From: Parus major
Lineage: Eukaryota; Chordata; Aves; Passeriformes; Paridae
Assembly: GCF_001522545.3 (NCBI RefSeq)
Contig: NC_031770.1
Span: 22,300,153 to 22,364,152 of the forward strand
DNA: 64,000 nt
Reading direction: 5' to 3'
Shown here: positions 35,480 through 48,040 of the stretch, piece by piece
Layout of the letters: the number at the start of each line of letters is the position of its first letter
How positions within the stretch are numbered: the first letter of the stretch is position 1
Notes under the pieces: generated by a model
Databases searched by the model: none
Seen by the model: the letters and a program-made list of their open reading frames with translations, nothing else
What the model was told of the DNA's origin: nothing
Position numbers and translations under genes: made by a program

Positions 35480-36100
35480 GGTAAACAAGCTTGGATCTAC
35501 AGCTTTTGTGCCCATCTGCTTGCATGGGCTTAATCTTAAAGGGCTGGGGGAAGAAGCAATGTTGTGACCCTGCCATGATTCTGTTGGCATGTGTTTTCCA
35601 GCCCGTGTCCCTGGAGCTCTAGGCTCTTTTCCTCTCTCAACCCTATCTCGAAGCCTAATGGCACCTTGTCTGTGGACTGTGGTCCACATCACCATGGGTG
35701 GTTCAGATTAGAATGATGCAGGAGCAGCAATGAATGCAAGCAAATGATAATGAAAGCAGCAATGATGTAGGAGGGGCCCTGCCTGGATCACCTTGGCATG
35801 CCATTTCCAGCCGCAGTGTGCCTGAAGGTGTAGGCTCTTTCACTCTCTCAGTCCTAACCCCAACAACAGCTTGGCACTGTGGCAGAGCTCCTCATCTCCA
35901 CAGATGGCCCAGATTAAAAAGTGTGGAGACAGCAATGTTGGCACCCTGCCATGATACCCCTGCAACGCCTTTTGTGAGGGACAGTGTCCCTGGACCTGTA
36001 GGCTCTGCAGCTCTCTGACCCCTAACCCTAATGCCAGCCTGTCTCTGCTATCAAGATCCCTATCACCAGGGCTGGACTGGATTCAAAAAGTAAGAGTGAT
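35480..36100. repeat. Three-unit satellite-like tandem array, about 175-200 bp period
   Basis: Units begin AGCAATG at 35,555, 35,758 and 35,931. Each contains, in order, a CCCTGCC word, a TGGCATG/TGCAAC segment, a GTGTCCCTGGA-like word, GTAGGCTCT or CTAGGCTCT, CTCTCTCA/CTCTCTGAC with CCTAACCC-like text, and CAGATTA or similar before the next unit. A partial unit tail precedes the first copy. The copies are strongly diverged. Unlike the AT-rich block to its left it is GC-moderate. Confidence 0.8.
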
Positions 36101-38418
36101 GCCCATGCAATAACTTTTCTTGCCTTAGTGGTATCTTTCCAATACCAGATAGTAGCTGTATTAGAAAATTACATGAAAAGTGAGCCAGCCTGAAAAAGGA
36201 TGTAGATGGAAAAGAAATGCAATGGTTCCTGTTTTGAGGGATAAGACTAGCTGTAATGTAGAACTCACAGAGGACACAGCAAAAGTCTATGGATCCAGAC
36301 CTGGTATCCACAAACTGCAAGGCTGGGAGTAGAATGAGCTGCAGAGAAATGCTACAGCTAAGGGAGAGGGCACACAGCAGAAACTGTGGCACAGTGTGGG
36401 GAAGCTTGTTTGAAACACGGACATGTTCAGGGGGCTTCAGTCAAAATGGTACAATCACCTTGTAGTCTTACAGCTGTCCTCATATAAGTGTTGTAAGTCT
36501 TTAACCACAGTACCACCAAAATTGGACATGAACTTCTCTGGAACATTTTCTGCCCCTCAGTAACACTTCAGCAGGCGAGTGGGCCTGGAGAAGAACATAA
36601 TTATTCCCTACTTCAAACTACACTTCTCCATATTAATTATTTCCCAGCTAAGACAAGTTCTTTCTAGTTATGAGAGGGATTTTTTTTTTTCCATGTGTTC
36701 AGGTAGGAACATCACACAGCTCTAAATTACAGTGTTTCATACATATAAATAGATCTGCTAAGTATGGATCTGCTTTTCTTCATCTGGACAGACAGTTCTT
36801 AACTAAGGAGAAGTTCTTTCTTCACCTGGCAGCCAGGAGATACATTTAATCAGGAACACTTATATGATGGGGTTGCAGGAATGATGAAATTACTCTTGGA
36901 GAGAAAAAGTCCAGGTTCATAATGGTCCACATGAGCTTCATTTGGCCATGTCTACCTTCTACGGGAGTTCATGTTTGAATTGGCATGGTACCAGATCAAT
37001 TTGAATTTGAAGGTGCCAGACTTTGCTTTGTCCTGTATAAGAGATAACTCATATATCTAAGCAGTCCATCCTCCCATGGTTATCAACACACACTGCGCTC
37101 ACAGGGAAACCAGAACTGTGTGTACACAGCTACTAAGGAGAGGGTTCCCATACAATATCACCCTGACACACAGGCACTGTGCCCAAAACATCTGGTCTTA
37201 ATGAAAAAAAATGAGAGCAAAAGTATGTGTAGCTACTAGGGACCCTTTAGTCTCCATTCTAGGAAATAATTTGAATTAATGGAACTTGAGAGAATGCTCA
37301 AGTCTTTTCTTATTTCATTGCTGTATAGCACTGATTTGCTCAATTGTGACTTCTGTCTCTGTGGAAAGAGTCAATACCACCAGCCCAGCTCTCCCAGGCA
37401 GCCTTACAATAACAAAACACAGAGTGTGTTCATTAAGTAAGAACATGAAAATACCACCAGGTGAGCAAGCAGGTTGCAGTTTCAATAGTGTTTTCATCAC
37501 AAACATTGTGAATTTTTTAGTTATTATGAAAAGCTCTTTGACAGTGTAATTTTAAGTAAATCGTTCTGTACAAAGCTTTTTTTTTATTTATTCTTTACAA
37601 TTTCCATCATTGGATATTAGCCTCTTCAAAGGAAGAGCAACTTGTCAGAAAAAATGCCTGTTTCAGAATTTAATGAGAACATTTCCTCATTCTTTTCTCT
37701 TAAGAAGATTATAATGTGATGGGTGAAATATAAAGAATAATTGGCCCCATTGGAGAGTAAATGCTAAACAGTATTTTCTTTTTACACAATCTGAACTAGA
37801 TGAGGAGGATTTGGTTTTAGTTCATCAACCAAGGAAATTATTAATTAACTCAAATGGCAAAATCTTTATCCCGGTAGATGTCCCAATCTTAAAACATCCA
37901 ACTTGGCTTTCAAATCCTCCAATCTGCTTCTAAAAAAAAATAGGTTTTAAAATATCATTGTAATTTTACAGCCAAAATATTCAGGGCTCAAACCAGCTGT
38001 ACAGCTGGAGTGGCAGGTTACTCCCTCTAATGTGAACTGTCAATTGATTACACTGTAAAAGGGTATTTAGCACAGTCAAATTCAGATGCTCTCTGGTGTA
38101 AACCTGCACAGCACTGCAGATATGAACTAGCTAAGACTTTTGTCCTTTTAATCTCAGAATCCCTAAATTAGGTATAACACATCCAAGAGATCACACCAGA
38201 CCAAGGATGAAAGAAGATGAAGCTCAGTAATTAAAAGAACAGAAGAGAGGCTTTGCAAACTGCTTGTCTGTCCTAGGTTACAATGCAAGATGGAACCAAA
38301 AGTATGTGTTCTACCACCATCTTCATAAACTGTTAAAACCAGGTGGCGCAGTGTTCTTTATCTCTTCCATGATTTATCCCTGATAACTCCCTCAGAGTGA
38401 TAGCTTCTGTTAATGTGC
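36101..38418. other. Intergenic, nothing recognised
   Basis: AT-rich sequence with short A/T runs only. No gene, LTR or CR1 signature recognised on either strand. Confidence 0.6.
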
Positions 38419-38815
38419 CATCGAGTCTCACTGCATGACAAAAAATTACATCACCCCATTGTAAAATGCTTTGCACAGGGGGAGGAATCAAGCATTCCTA
38501 CCTGGATACAATCTGGGGCTTGGAACACCACAAACAGACTTTCCTACTTGGTTCCCAGAGGACAAGAGCTACATAACCACCACTGGACCTTCAGAGGAAG
38601 GCCAACCCTTCTACAGGATCACTGCTTCAACAGAATCACATCTATCATTTCAACAGGACTGCTACCACCACCCTGACCAACAGGGTGTCAGATTGTATCT
38701 TGACTGTCAGTTTAAGCCAGTGTTTGTGTATTATTGCCTTTATCTTAATCTTTCTATTAAATTGTAGTTCTGACTTGGGTCTCCACTGGTTTGCTTTCAA
38801 ACTAGTACATTGTTT
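38419..38815 (+). mobile_element. Candidate ERV LTR fragment
   Basis: Contains GGAGGAATCAAGCATTCCTA, CCAGAGGACAAGAGCTACAT, CAACAGGGTGTCAG, CTTGACTGTCAG, a TATTAAATTG polyadenylation-like word and an end CTTTCAAACTAGTACA. The order and wording resemble an avian LTR type I have seen in passerine genomes, but I cannot name the family or fix both ends. No retroviral gene is attached. Confidence 0.45.
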
Positions 38816-39393
38816 TAGTATGTTTTTATTTTTCACTACGAACAATTCCTTTAAAGTGCTGGGGGGAGTTTTTCTTGACACAGTTTGTGGAAATGCATGG
38901 AGGTGTTTAGAAGGCACAGAGAAAAGACCAAGGCTAAGGTGGTCAAGCACTGCTGGCACAAGCATGAGAGAAAGAAGATTGGGTTGGTGCTAGCAAAAAA
39001 TTAATTGGTTAGGTGAGAGGGACCAGTCTGATTTTTATTTATGCCTCAACATATCTTACACATGAGGTGAAGGATTTCTGTAGGAGCTATACACATGATA
39101 GAAGCCCTGCCCCCAGGGAAACTTTACCTGGCAGCCAGTTAGAGCAGAGAAAGCTTCCAAAATCAGGCTGTGACATCCTCCCCACATACACTTTTGCTGA
39201 TGGGGCAAATGCCAGTATGCCCAGGAAAAACACCCATGAATTCAGGCTGTGGGAGAAGCCTTAACAAAAAAAAAAAACAAAAAAACCAAAAACAAATAAA
39301 GGGCTATCTGCGACACAACAGGAACCATTTTTGGTTTTGGTTTCTTGGAGGGATCAGGGGCTCGCCTGGAGGGTCATCTTGGCCCTTCTCCTC

Positions 39394-39731
39394 TGTCGCT
39401 CTATTAGGAACGGCGAGAAGAACGACACAGACTCTCTAGGAGTCGATCAGGAGAATTTCTCTCAGTTTATTGCTTCAGATCTCTTTTATAGACCGATATG
39501 TGAGAAGTACAGAAAAGAAACTCTTATTGGTTAGTAAACTAACACATCAACATCATTGGTCAATGGGGCTCACCACCCGTCAACCTTCTCTTGCCAGAAA
39601 ACAAGGAACAGACAAACACCACCTGCAAGGCTGTTTTCTGTCTCTGAGGATTGTTTTAATTCCTCCCCATAATTTCCCAGGCCACTTTCTCAGGCAAGAC
39701 TGAGAAAGCTATGCAGTCTGCAATTTTTACA
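39394..39731 (-). mobile_element. Endogenous-retrovirus LTR (ERVK-like), minus orientation
   Basis: On the minus strand the element starts TGTAAAAATTGCAGACTGCA and ends near AATAGAGCGACA, giving TG...CA termini and a length near 338 bases, usual for avian beta/alpha-like LTRs. It has CTATAAAAG (complement of 39,483-39,491) and CAATAAACTG (AATAAA at 39,471-39,466) 12 bases apart, a compact U3-R arrangement. Leader-like text AAGATGACCCTCCAGGCGAG follows on its 3' side, so the true border may be a little further left (about 39,340). No coding remnant seen. Confidence 0.65.
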
Positions 39732-40330
39732 GGCACTATGCTGCCTGCTTCAGAGTTAGCATCCATACTCCTCCATCCTCTCCTTTTCCTCCCTGTGGTC
39801 CTGCTTCCCCGCCCGTACCTGCTTTGCCCTGCTTCACCTTTTCCACAAACCAGCCCACCACTGAGAGGACCTTGTGCTCCGCTGCTTCCCTGGCGCTGCC
39901 ACAGCCAGCTGTCCCCACAATCGGCGCCGCCTGCACCCAGCCATGACCGCTGCCACCGCTGGGTTTCCTGCGCTGCAGCCGCCACTACCTGCATGCAGCA
40001 CAGGCCTGCAGTCGCAGAACAGGCCTGCAGTCGCAGAACAGGCCTGCAGTCGCAGCCCACAGCATGAGCCTGCAGCCACAGCCATCGCTCTCAAGAGCCA
40101 CGCAAGGCTCACCACGGTTTGCAGCCAATGCCGGAGCATGCTGCCACTGCTGCTTGAAGATCGCACCCAACCCCTCACAAAAGCTCCAGGGGCATCACTG
40201 GGTTGATGCTGGGGTTCTTGTGGTAACACTGCCTCAGTCTTCTGTTTCTTTCTCCATTTCTCTTTTTCCCTCTCTGCTCTTTTTTCTATCACCCTTTAAT
40301 AGGAACATTTACCCTCTATCAATGAACGGT
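39732..40330. repeat. GC-rich segment beside LTR, with 19-bp tandem repeat
   Basis: A pyrimidine-rich, CpG-containing block that differs from its surroundings. At 40,001-40,055 a 19-base unit CAGGCCTGCAGTCGCAGAA occurs twice exactly and a third time in part. Further CTGCAGCC words surround it. The end (TTTCTATCACCCTTTAATAG) resembles LTR-type sequence. It may be part of a retroviral element with the neighbouring LTR. Open frames through it have low-complexity products and no known domain. Confidence 0.5.
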
Positions 40331-43125
40331 TCTCAGATATAATATTGCTGCATTTGCACTTTATTTTTGTCTGAGAAATCTATCAAAAAGAATCCTTCCT
40401 GGCTTCCTTTTTCCTTTTATAGGGAAGGGACATGAGGGCTGGAAAACCAGCTGATCAGCTGTACGAGGGAACTGATCACCATGTCAGAGCTCTCGGGTTA
40501 TCACAGTTTACAGCTACATTTGGCTGAAGTTTGTGGCAGTCAGCAAGGCCTCTGGGAAGCCATCTAATGTAACCAAATGGGATGGCAGATACGCTCTCCC
40601 GCTGTTACACGCATTAAAAAGACTAATGTGACAGGAGCAGCACAGAGGGACAGATACCTGTGATCCAGAGCCTTTCCACAAAGGCCATTGGGAGAGGGCT
40701 AGTAATTCTACACAAGAATTTTTAAGTCATCTTGTCCTGATTCACAATCCAGGACTTGTTGCTAGATTTCCAGGCTTGACTGGGTTGGACTCAATCATGA
40801 AGGTCTCTTCCAACCTAGTGATTCTGTAACTGGCTCTCAAAGAAGTCTCAGTCATTCTTAGTATATGTCGAAGCAATCTATAAAGAAATGCAGTAAAATG
40901 CAGTAATCAATTTTATTCAGAATGGGTATTAATGTGGAAAAATCTCTGCATAGGGCATTAGTCCCCCCGAAAATCATATTCCAGGCATTATATTCCTGAG
41001 ATGATCCCATTTCATTAGTAGATTTTGTGTCCTTTGCCTTAAGCCTGTGGAGGCTGGTTACAACATGAAAAAAGATGACATGCATCACCAACCACCCCAA
41101 AAATCAGTCAACAACTTTCTACATCCAGTTCTAAATGACAGGGGTCTCAGAAACAGAGGGAGTTTCAAGATAGCTGCTCATTTCCTTTTGTGACTGGAAA
41201 CTAATTGCTGCAACCACAGAATACAAAATTAAAGGGAAGCAAGACATAAAAATGAAGGCAGTAACAGTATTGTAACAGCAAAATTAACAGAATTATATTA
41301 TCTGTCTGTGAGACCATGACGAAAACTCACAGTATTCCAAATCATATTCTTTTTTTATGATGGGTTGAGGCAGCATCTTGCTTTAGTTTTTTTATTGCAA
41401 ATGTCCAAAAAAATTTATTTGAACCAGACGTATTACATGTGTGCACATTTTAGGGCAGCTCAGACTTAGCAGATGCCTCGTATTAATAATATACAGTTGT
41501 GACAGGAAATGTGGTTTAGGTTCCTGGAAAAACATAAAAGCTAATTCCATTACTCCATTTCATGGTGCTTTTCCTCAAATGCTAAACTGGTTTTGATTAT
41601 ACTGAAACCTTATAGCGAGAAAACTTTCTCAAGAGTATTATCACTGCTTATCCTCCTTCTTACACATCTTCCCCTGCTGACCTACATTCTGGGCTACCTG
41701 TGAACAAGCTTAAAACACACAGACAAAATTGTCCTACAAGGCAATGTTGCAGTCTTTATACCATTTTGATTATATCTTTTCCTTGGTGGCTCTGTCTTCT
41801 GCTTCACATTCTCTTTTTATTCTCCCTGAATAAAAGCGTTCAAGACTCTCACTTAAACAAAACATTTCAACAACAACCCCCCAAAAACTCTTATCCATAG
41901 TAACTAGACAAATCACAGTAATTGATCTCTAGAGGGAGTTTATTAAAAGCCTAAGCACAAACACTTTCCAGAACACTGCTGTAATAAGCATGAACTCAAA
42001 CAAATGCTCAGTTTACTATCTGCAGTTCATCACTTCAAACATTTCAAGCAACTGACTTGAAAAGGGTTTTACTTTCAGAAAAGGGAAGCATGTTCTGGTG
42101 TATTAAGAAATAATACTGAAATGAATTTGTTTCAACTAACTTTGTCTTCAGTGCCAGAAGATTTATACTGCTTATGGATCACTGTAAGTAAACAAAAGTT
42201 ACAATAACACATTGCTTCCAATGCACCTAAATACATGTAGTTTTCACTAATAAACCTCAATTAAACCCTGAATTCAAGAACATTAGTCTGATGATTAGCA
42301 AGCTATTTTATAGCCAAAGAAGGATAAAAATTTAATTGATACCTGACAGTAGAAAAGGATAACCAAACAATACCAAACAATGAAACAACCCACATCACAA
42401 AAACAGACAAACATCTACAGCAAATATTGCATTTGGAGCAAAATGTCTGGAGGTGAATTACAAAATTAGAAAAAGCTGAGTTTAATAAGAGCTTTACTCA
42501 GCTGCCTACAATGGAAAGAAAGTGATTTGAGGTTTCACAGGGCTCAATCCCTCCCCAGCAGAAAGCTCTCCATCAGGGTATCAAATGACAGTACACTTAA
42601 CCAATGAAAAAAGGAACCACTGAGCTTTCATTTTTCCATCATGAAATATCAGCAACACAACACCGAACACTGGTGTGTAACTCCCACTCCCCCACCGGAG
42701 GTATCACATCCATGTCTGGATTTGTCCTTACTCCTCCCAAGCATTAAAGTATTTTTCACAGCACAACTGATTCCTGTCAGTCTAAATGTTTGTTTTGGTT
42801 TGTGGGATCTTGAAAGTAATGCAGCCTTGGGTTTGACCCACAATGTAGATTACATGTTAGGTGAACCAATGTATGAGATGATACCCTCAACAATATGGCC
42901 ACAGTAGTCCTCAAAATGGTAATGTTTGGCAATATCATTGGAATCCCACCAGGAATTATGTTAACACACATTTTGATTATGTTAACACACAGTCAGATTA
43001 GGAAAGGACACAAATAGATTCCCATTTTGAGCAGGCTGAGAAAACATGGTATGAAAAAAATCTGGTTTTAATTCTGGAATGCTTTCTTTACTGTTACTTT
43101 TACTAATCTCTAACAGTCACCAATA
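40331..43125. other. Intergenic with one CR1 tail
   Basis: Contains a CR1 3' fragment (40,775-40,829). At 42,955-42,991 the 16-mer ATTATGTTAACACACA occurs twice, 21 bases apart. Nothing else was recognised. Confidence 0.7.
40775..40829 (+). repeat. CR1 3'-tail fragment
   Basis: Contains GGGTTGGACTCAATCATGAA, then GGTCTCTTCCAACCTAGTGA and TTCTGTAA, the sense 3' end of CR1. Confidence 0.88.
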
Positions 43126-43270
43126 GGTCTAAGATTAGCTCAGTTGGTAGGAGCACGGTGCTAACAATGCTAAGGTCATGTGTTTGATCCCTCTATGGAC
43201 CATTCATTTAAGAATTGAACTCAATGATCCTTCTGGGTCCCTTCCAACTCAGGCTATTTTGGCTATTCTG
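43126..43270 (+). mobile_element. tRNA-Ile-derived SINE with CR1 tail (TguSINE1-like)
   Basis: The head matches a tRNA-Ile gene: A-box TTAGCTCAGTTGG, then GTGCTAACAATGCTAAGGTC (anticodon region changed from AAT to AAC), then a decayed B-box GTTTGATCCCT and a 3' GGACCA. The tail is a CR1 3' end: CTCAATGATCC, TTCTGGGTCCCTTCCAACTC and TTCTGTAA. This head-tail combination is that of TguSINE1, known from passerine birds and thought to be mobilised by CR1 reverse transcriptase. It is diverged, and therefore an old copy. Confidence 0.88.
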
Positions 43271-46200
43271 TAATTGTTTTAAGAAGATGTTTCTCTGCAC
43301 ACTGCACCTTTTATCTATCTGATAGCACCTGAAGGGGCAGTAAGTGATTTCATAAGGAAACAAGAATCATGCTCACTACTATGAAGAGATTTTTAGTCTA
43401 TAAAGGGGATTTCAAGAGATGAGGAATACAATTTAATCTTGCTCAATGTGAGGAGTAGAAAATGAACTAAATTGATGATCTTTTTCCAAAGAATGTACCC
43501 CAGCTATTTAAAATACATATGTATTTAAATACTTTTTCAAGAATTCTGCTTTACTGCCTCATAACACAGCAGTAGACAGACACAATGTCCCTTAACTAAC
43601 CTTCTGCAGACTTGTATCAACAGAAATCATAAGAGAGTTCTGGATCTTTTACCCACCCTAAAGTCATACAGAAAAAAAAATAGATTCCTAAAAATAGGAA
43701 TTAATGGAATTAAATGTACTAAACAATGTCTTAACTTGGATTGTAAACATTGCAGAGGAAGATTTTATCAGCTACTAGAGAAACCAATGCATAAAAGTTG
43801 AAAAACCGCAGTGACAAATTTCAGATTAGCAGCTGTAAGGATAATTCTCTGCTGGGTTGACCCTCCACATTACTAGGATATGTACCACCACCCACAATTC
43901 TTAAAGAAAGACTGAATTTCTTCATTAGAGTGCAAATAGCCAGTTGACTACATGACAGCTTTCAGCAGGAAATCCTGATAAAATTCTGCAGTCTGTGTAA
44001 TGCAGATGATTAGACTAAATTTTTACTCTGGTCAAGTCAGGTCTTAAACTACATGAAATAACAAAAATTATGGTATATATACATTAAGGGAAAAGCAGAA
44101 TAAGCATAGAGAAGCATAGAAAAAGAAAACAGCCGTGGAAAGAAAGGCAGTATTTCAGCAAAGCCAAGACTCGGCCAAGCCTTCAAAAGTTTCAAGTGAG
44201 TAGATTTCAGCACCTCTCTGGGTAACCTATCTCAGAAATACAATACCCTTCTAATGGAGTTTCGTGTAATACCCCTTCTGAAAAATGATATTCCAAATAC
44301 CAACAGATTTAATTAATTCACTAATCAAAGCCTCCAAAAAAGAAGCTAGGAAAATCTAAATTAGTGTTTCATAGTGTTTGAAGAGGATCCAGGAAGGCTG
44401 AATAGCTCACAGGGATCTACACTATATATACAACATTCACACAGTTGTCTTGCCACAAATTGTGGTGAGAAATTTCTGAGGATTTTTGAATTTACATCCT
44501 AGAACTTTTAAGAGTATGGTCTTCTGGGGAACAAGATGTCAAACTGACTTCTTCATTACCATTCTGAGCAATTTATACATTATACATATACATATTTATA
44601 CTATATACATTAGTAAGTACCTTTGTATTCATTTATACAGCCTCTCCAACATGGACATGGGAAGATTCTCAGTAGCAAGAAATGTTTGTCAAAGTGCTGG
44701 AGTTGTATGCTTTGAACAGATGAAAGTAATAATTGAAAAAAAGCATTTTATTTAAAGTACTTTATCCATTTTTTAACACATTATGTGTTTGTATCTCTAG
44801 AATTAAATAAACCTCTGTGGAAATATTAATTTGTAAATATTAGGATGTGTGGATGTATGGCTCCAGACAGTATTTTCAAGCATGAAAAGATATTCTTACA
44901 GCTTCAGACAGTGTTACTAAGGCAAAAAAAAAAAAAAATCCCGAAAAGGTAGCATAAGCAATTTCATAGCTAAGTGGTCATAATAAATATGTCAATCCAA
45001 CTAAGGGTTTGAAAACCTCAGTTTGGTGTAACATCAGATATTTTTCTGTGATTGCAACTCTACACTCTCCTTTACATGGAAAGATAAAAGTCCACCATAA
45101 GACTGAAGACAGCAAGATTTCCTAAATGTTTTAATGATGTTTCCATAGGTGCACTGCTCTAATAATATAGCTGGAAAAACTACAGCTGCTTGTGGCATGA
45201 CAAAAGCATGGAAGAAAGCATCGACATTGCATGGAAAGCATGGAAGTATGAAAGCATGGAAGCAAGCAGAAAAGTATAGAGGGAAAACTCATGTTTTCTT
45301 TGGGGCAAGGTGCTCCCTCAGTAGGTCAACTGAATGTGCACATAAGCAAAGGGCTGAGATGGCTGAGCTGGCTTTATGCGAGCTTGCTCAAATGCTGGGC
45401 AGGGTCAAGCTGCAGACCAGCCTGCCAAGAAGGCTGGGTAAGGCCTCTGCTCATCCCCAGACCACTACACTTAAAGTTACTCCAGTATCTAAGTGGGCTC
45501 AGTGCATTTCCACTGCACATTGCAGACCGAAGTGCAAACGTGTCCTTTACAGTGAACAACCAGCCAAGCTGGGAATCTCCTCCACAGAAAAGAGCTGACT
45601 TGACTAATCTCTACATAGTTGTATTAACGAATATCTAATTAAATCTAGCACTTTGGAAAGGTCAATAAACACTGTTGCCATTGGTGAATTTCCATCCATG
45701 ACTACTGAGATTTATTAAGAAGCTTACTTTTTCCAAGAAAGGATTACCAAAGAGAGAATACTGCCAATTTTTTTGTGATTTACTAAAAGAGTGGGTCTAA
45801 ATCATTAGATCAGATCTTAGCATTACATTTCTTCTGAAAATTCTGCCTTTCTACAAAGTACCAAATTATATTTCAAACCTGAACAGCAGTTACGGTAATA
45901 CAGAGGCTGAGGATTTTTACTGGAATCTCATCATGCAATCTGATTTGAAAGGAAATCTCTGTGAATTGGGCAAGGGTACAAGCACAATGTGCTTGTGTGC
46001 CATAATAATGACAGTGTACAAGCAGTCCCCTTAGAGTCACCTCAAGAGTCAGCTGGATAGACCAATATGCAGGAGGGGATGGAGGGTGGGGTGGAGAAGA
46101 AAGATCTTGGTGGCATTGTGTAGGATTATCTTATTTTTTTTTTTCTTTTTGGGAACGCACATACTTATATATAACATGCAGCCAAAATGAAAGCTTGCAT

Positions 46201-47872
46201 AATTAAGGAATAGAAAACATTGCTTCTCCTTGTATTTGGCTTGATGGAACTGAGTATTCCACCAAAATTAGTTAGTGTCCCTCCCTTTAGGAAGAGCAAT
46301 AGAAGTAAGCAAATCTGCGTCTGGTAAGAAGTCTTGTACGTGCACATCCAGTACTCTGGTTACTCACATAAAGAGTTGTTTCCTTTGTAGATTTTTGCTT
46401 CCATTGAATCCTTGGTAAGGAAAAGCACCTGAAGTACCAGAAGCTGCCATTTAGGTAGTGATGCAAAGTGCACTTCATTCTCATTTCATACCAATTACAG
46501 ACTTCATTGGCAATCATCAGGAGTTTTTAATTTTAAATTAGTTTCTGAGAAAAATTTATTGTTAACAGGTGGAAGTTAATAGCTTCTGACTATAAAACCA
46601 CATATGCTAAATCTAAAGCTTTTGCTGTGTGTGCAGGCATTGACTGTTTAACAATATACTAAAGAAGCCAAATATTTTTACATCTGTAGGAAAAATGAGT
46701 AACACTGAAGAAGTGAGAGTCACGAGTAACACCAAAAAAGTTAAACTCATTTCCGCAGCACAGAATTGATAAGTACCAGCATATGGCAAACTGGTCATTT
46801 TGTATTTCTACAGCCTTTCTGTGTCCCATCCTCAAGAGAAAAGACAGCTCTTTGAATGAAGTGACTTTGAGCCCTGAAAAACTCCATAAAAAATATTCAA
46901 GATGGAGATGAGGACACAATCTCTGGCTGAAAAAAAACCCAGCTGCATACTGCCAGAAACTGGAAGGGTATACTGACAGAAGTAAGATCGTATGCTTCTT
47001 TAGTATTTAAACATTTTACCCAGAGCTCTGTTATTAGCCTATATCATGAATGAGACACTGGAATAGCCAAATATCTGCTCTGAGTCCCTAAGCCATTCTT
47101 AGATTCAAAGCGGAGAAAATGTGGCCTGTCTTTTACTCAATCAGATTTGCAGCATGAGTAAATATGCAAAATGTGTTGCCTTTCATTCTGGTTTCATTCA
47201 CCAATTCATTCACCCTTCACTTTTCTGCCTGTGTGAAGCCTAGTTAATTCTCTTAAGGCAAAGTGAACATGACATCAATGCCATTGACCTCTAGCTCCTT
47301 GCTCCCCTGGACACATAGACACTATTTAGCCTCCTAAATCTAAGTTGCTGAACAAAAGTTCAGTCACAATCTGCCACAGCATGCAACTCTGAAATTAAAG
47401 GCACAGCTTAGCAATAATGTCATTTTGTCTTTTGATTTTGTATTGTACATTTAATTTAACTTTCCAGAGTTAAGCAGTGGGATATAAAGGACTATTCTCT
47501 CCTGGAAACCAAAGAACAGAAAAGTGCAGGGAGGTCCTTGCACAGACTTGATGATGACATCACCATAAATTCTAGTCAGAATGGGTGCTCTCAAGTCCCA
47601 TTTACCTTATGGATGATGGTGGATGACTACCTCAGCTCTGTGCCACACCAATATAAACAGCCAGAGCTTTAATATGAGGCCTCATGGTATAGGTACATCT
47701 CCAAACACAACAGTATGAAGCTAGGAGCAGGATCCTGCCTACACCTGCTTGCCTCCCAGGTCTCTGCTTCCCCAACAGAGTGCCTCCACAGTACAAAAAG
47801 AGTGTACATATGGCCCCCTTCCTTTAGCCATCGGCCTTGCAGTCACTGTCACTTTACAAGCTTTGGCAAGCA
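43271..47872. other. Intergenic with minor simple repeats
   Basis: AT-rich DNA. An irregular AAGCATGG/GCATGGAA repeat lies at 45,203-45,267, a TATACATA-rich patch near 44,572-44,612, and homopolymer runs near 44,925 and 46,135. No gene recognised. Confidence 0.65.
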
Positions 47873-48040
47873 AAGTCCTACACCAACTTGCAACCTCTCA
47901 TTTGAAACAGAACAGGCAAACGTCACTCAATAGCAGACAATGCTCTTATACACATCTAGATGTGTATAAGAAGTCCTACACCAACTTGCAACCTCTCATT
48001 TGAAACAGAACAGGCAAACGTCACTCAATAGCAGACAATG
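47873..48040. other. Exact 70-bp duplication around a mate-pair junction adapter (assembly artefact)
   Basis: 47,873-47,942 and 47,971-48,040 are identical over 70 bases. Between them lies CTCTTATACACATCT followed by AGATGTGTATAAG. These are two Tn5 mosaic-end sequences (AGATGTGTATAAGAGACAG and its complement) joined head to head, with outer bases lost. That is the circularisation junction adapter of transposase-based mate-pair libraries. The duplication is probably false and the true genome has one copy. Confidence 0.93.

Noticed and set aside
36018..36032. Telomere-like CCCTAACCCTAA
   Set aside because: Only about two units, and it falls inside the satellite-like array where similar CCTAACCC words recur in other units by descent.
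43126..43200. Possible functional tRNA-Ile gene
   Set aside because: The anticodon and B-box are altered, the acceptor stem is poorly paired, and a CR1 tail is fused to it. It is a SINE head.
44190..44285. Possible ancient CR1 (CACCTCTCTGGGTAACC and following)
   Set aside because: Some resemblance to antisense CR1, but too diverged and short to support by eye.
47943..47971. Palindrome as a biological regulatory site or transposon end
   Set aside because: It matches engineered mosaic-end adapters, and the exact flanking duplication points to a library or assembly artefact.
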